5,484 nt of DNA from NCBI GenBank assembly GCA_026388755.1, contig JAPLJE010000097.1, positions 1 through 5,484 of the forward strand. The letters are read 5' to 3'. The stretch comes from Deltaproteobacteria bacterium (GTDB taxonomy: Bacteria > Desulfobacterota > Desulfobacteria > Desulfobacterales > Desulfatirhabdiaceae). How positions within the stretch are numbered: the stretch's first letter is position 1; every line of letters begins with the position of its first letter. The position numbers and the translations under genes are program-made. Shown in pieces: positions 3,779-5,484 of the stretch. Below the pieces are notes generated by a model that saw only the letters and a program-made list of their open reading frames with translations, was not told where the DNA came from and made no database searches.

Positions 3779-5484
3779 ATTATTGGCAGACGCAACATCC
3801 CGGAGGATTGTTCCCGCCTTGAGCACAGGCGTCATAGCAGCCATCCTGTATGTCATCTTTGAGCTCTTATTTGCCGCAATGATCTATTCGGGAAGCCTCT
3901 CCAGCTTGGCAACCCGCGGCGCAGGGCTGACACTCTGCGGTGGGTTCCTGATCTGCCTGTTCGCCGCCCTTACCAGCAGATTCAAAGCAACTGTCTCTAT
4001 GCCGCAGGATGCTCCTGCTGCTGTCCTGTCAACCATGGCCCTGACAATCTCGGCAACCCTGGGGGAGAATGCCTCCATGGATGTCAAGTTCATGACTGTG
4101 GCTGCGGTGCTCACTCTCTCGGCGTTTTTGACCGGTGTGGTCTTCATTATCATAGGAAGGTTCCGCCTCGCCAACCTGCTCCGTTTTATGCCTTTTCCCG
4201 TTGTGGGCGGGTTCGTCGCCGGGATTGGCTGGTTATTCATTGTGGGTGGCATGGCCGTTATGTGTGGTATACCAGTTTCCCTGGATACGCTTTCGAGCCT
4301 GGCCGCTCCGGATATGATTCTCAAGTGGTTGCCCGGCTTGGTATACGGCGTGGTTCTGTTCGCGATCACGCTGCGGTATTCCCATGTCCTTATCCTTCCC
4401 GGATCGCTTGTTGCGGGCATGGCGCTTTTTTACGCTGCCATCGCCGTCGGCGGGATGTCCCTCGATGGCGCCAAAGCGGCCGGGCTCCTGGTTTCCGGTG
4501 TTCCGGCTGGGGGGCTCTGGCCTGCCTTCACCCTGAAGGACATGACCTTGATCAATTGGTCAGCGGTCTGGCAACAGTTGCCCGGCATCTTTGCGGTGGT
4601 CCTGGTTACCGTCGTCGGAATGCTGCTCAACATGAGCGGTATCGAGCTTGCGGCGGGGGAAGAAGTGGACATGAACGCCGAATTTATGAGCGGTGGCGTT
4701 GGCAACTGTCTGAGCGGTCTTGGGGGGTGTTTTCCGGGATATCCTGCAATCTCCCTTTCTCTTCTCGGCCTGAAAACCGGAGCTTGTACGCGACTTACAG
4801 GGATTGTTACCGCATTGATCGTGGGAGGGGTGCTGTTTATCGGTGGAAAGCTCCTGGAGTACTTTCCAAAGGCATTGCTCGGAGGAATGCTTCTGTTTTT
4901 GGGTTTTTCCCTGATTCACGAATGGATCGTGACGAGCCCTAAACGTATGCCATGGCCTGATTACCTCATCGTGGCCTCGATCTTCCTTGTGATAGGCGTT
5001 TTCGGGTTCCTGCAAGGCGTAGCATTTGGCCTCGTCGCCGCTGTGATATTCTTTGTGATTCGCTTCAGCCGTGTACCCGTGATCAAAAGCGAATTCACCG
5101 TTCTCAATCGCCGCAGTGTCAAAAAGCGCTCCGTGCCCCATCGCAAGCTGTTGATCGCGGGGGGAGCGCGTATCCGAGGCTATGAACTGACCGGCTACTT
5201 ATTTTTTGGATCGGCCGCCACTCTTGTGGAATCACTTAAAAGTGCCCTCACCTCGGAGCAGCGCCCTGATTTTATCCTGCTCGATTTTTCTCATATTTCG
5301 GGTTTCGACATCTCTGCTGTCAACAACTTTCAGAGATTCGTACTCAATGCCAATGCGGCAGATACCGCCATTGTCGTCACTGCTGCGCCGGATCACTTCA
5401 CCGAGGCTATTAAGCGGAGCCTGTCTAAAAGAGCCATGCAACACATCGTCTTTTTTCAAGATATTGACCACGGCCTGGAATGGT
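3756..5484 (+). CDS. SulP (SLC26-like) anion transporter with STAS domain, 3' end beyond window
   Basis: The visible part is 576 residues from ATG 3756. Residues about 18-440 are a multi-helix SulP membrane domain, with helices near 22-45, 55-72, 113-134, 147-169, 192-207, 212-233, 275-292, 346-364, 371-389 and 402-436. Family landmarks include MPQDAPAAVLSTM (82-94), FMPFPVVGGFVAGIGW (144-159), NMSGIELA (292-299) and GGCFPGYPAISLSLL (323-337). A STAS domain starts near 465: ELTGYLFFGSAATLVESL (477-494) and ILLDFSHISGFDISAVNNF (507-525), with D518-x-S520-A521 at the usual phosphorylation loop. SulP proteins carry anions such as sulfate or bicarbonate; substrate cannot be told here. The ending DHGLEW resembles SulP proteins that continue into a cyclic-nucleotide-binding domain, so the full gene may be longer. 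ATG 3750 is an alternative start two codons upstream; the ribosome-binding site is weak (AGAG, 3743-3746). The start overlaps the frameshifted tail of the SnoaL-like remnant by 23 bp. Confidence 0.92.
   Translation, partial: MSKSLVSELLADATSRRIVPALSTGVIAAILYVIFELLFAAMIYSGSLSSLATRGAGLTLCGGFLICLFAALTSRFKATVSMPQDAPAAVLSTMALTISATLGENASMDVKFMTVAAVLTLSAFLTGVVFIIIGRFRLANLLRFMPFPVVGGFVAGIGWLFIVGGMAVMCGIPVSLDTLSSLAAPDMILKWLPGLVYGVVLFAITLRYSHVLILPGSLVAGMALFYAAIAVGGMSLDGAKAAGLLVSGVPAGGLWPAFTLKDMTLINWSAVWQQLPGIFAVVLVTVVGMLLNMSGIELAAGEEVDMNAEFMSGGVGNCLSGLGGCFPGYPAISLSLLGLKTGACTRLTGIVTALIVGGVLFIGGKLLEYFPKALLGGMLLFLGFSLIHEWIVTSPKRMPWPDYLIVASIFLVIGVFGFLQGVAFGLVAAVIFFVIRFSRVPVIKSEFTVLNRRSVKKRSVPHRKLLIAGGARIRGYELTGYLFFGSAATLVESLKSALTSEQRPDFILLDFSHISGFDISAVNNFQRFVLNANAADTAIVVTAAPDHFTEAIKRSLSKRAMQHIVFFQDIDHGLEW

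Noticed and set aside
3884..4705. Long open frames on the minus strand opposite the SulP gene (3884-4420, 4430-4705, 4560-5141).
   Set aside because: They lie wholly antisense to a clear SulP coding sequence, have odd compositions rich in Arg, Pro and Thr, and show no recognisable domain.
4262..4942. 226-residue plus-strand frame inside the SulP gene.
   Set aside because: It is a shifted frame of the transporter, rich in Arg, Gly and Cys, without motifs or a ribosome-binding site.
1..5484. Searched by eye for tRNA or rRNA genes and CRISPR repeats.
   Set aside because: No regularly spaced repeats, no cloverleaf with GGTTCRA-type arm and no rRNA-like conserved stretch was seen on either strand.

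Overview
The window looks like a stretch of accessory chromosome from a Gram-negative bacterium. It carries a lipoprotein signal, a Sec signal peptide on what would be a periplasmic or secreted enzyme, and membrane acyltransferase and SulP families. The mix of families and a short motif resembling REP-associated transposon ends would fit a Desulfobacterota-type (former Deltaproteobacteria) genome, but that placement is an inference. Every gene I can support lies on the + strand. Base composition is patchy: the lipoprotein and the toxin-antitoxin pair look A+T-rich, and the SulP gene clearly more G+C-rich, which suggests segments of different origin.

Layout. Positions 1-159 are non-coding, with two perfect inverted repeats (34-67 and 92-121). 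Positions 160-390 encode a small predicted lipoprotein whose mature part is built from a 22-residue repeat. Positions 490-946 hold a SAM-dependent methyltransferase gene that has lost its middle. Positions 999-2135 encode an intact acyltransferase-3 family membrane protein. Positions 2136-2395 are non-coding, with a possible transposon-end remnant, an attC-like hairpin and a near-consensus promoter. Positions 2396-2967 encode a MazE/MazF-type toxin-antitoxin pair, followed at 2973-3035 by a second attC-like hairpin. Positions 3060 to about 3778 are a wrecked chimera: the N-terminus of an alpha/beta hydrolase joined out of frame to a SnoaL/DUF4440-like domain that has a further frameshift near its end. 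From 3756 to the window end runs a SulP anion transporter with a C-terminal STAS domain, cut off by the window edge.

The most interesting point is the architecture around the toxin-antitoxin pair. It has its own promoter and is bracketed by two hairpins that share an identical 11-nt loop sequence and carry recognisable integron R-box sequences at their ends. This is what a mobile integron cassette carrying mazEF would look like, although no integrase lies in the window and both sites are imperfect. A stabilising toxin-antitoxin pair surrounded by three broken genes fits a region that has undergone repeated recombination. Apart from mazE and mazF, I see no evidence that the genes here work in one pathway.
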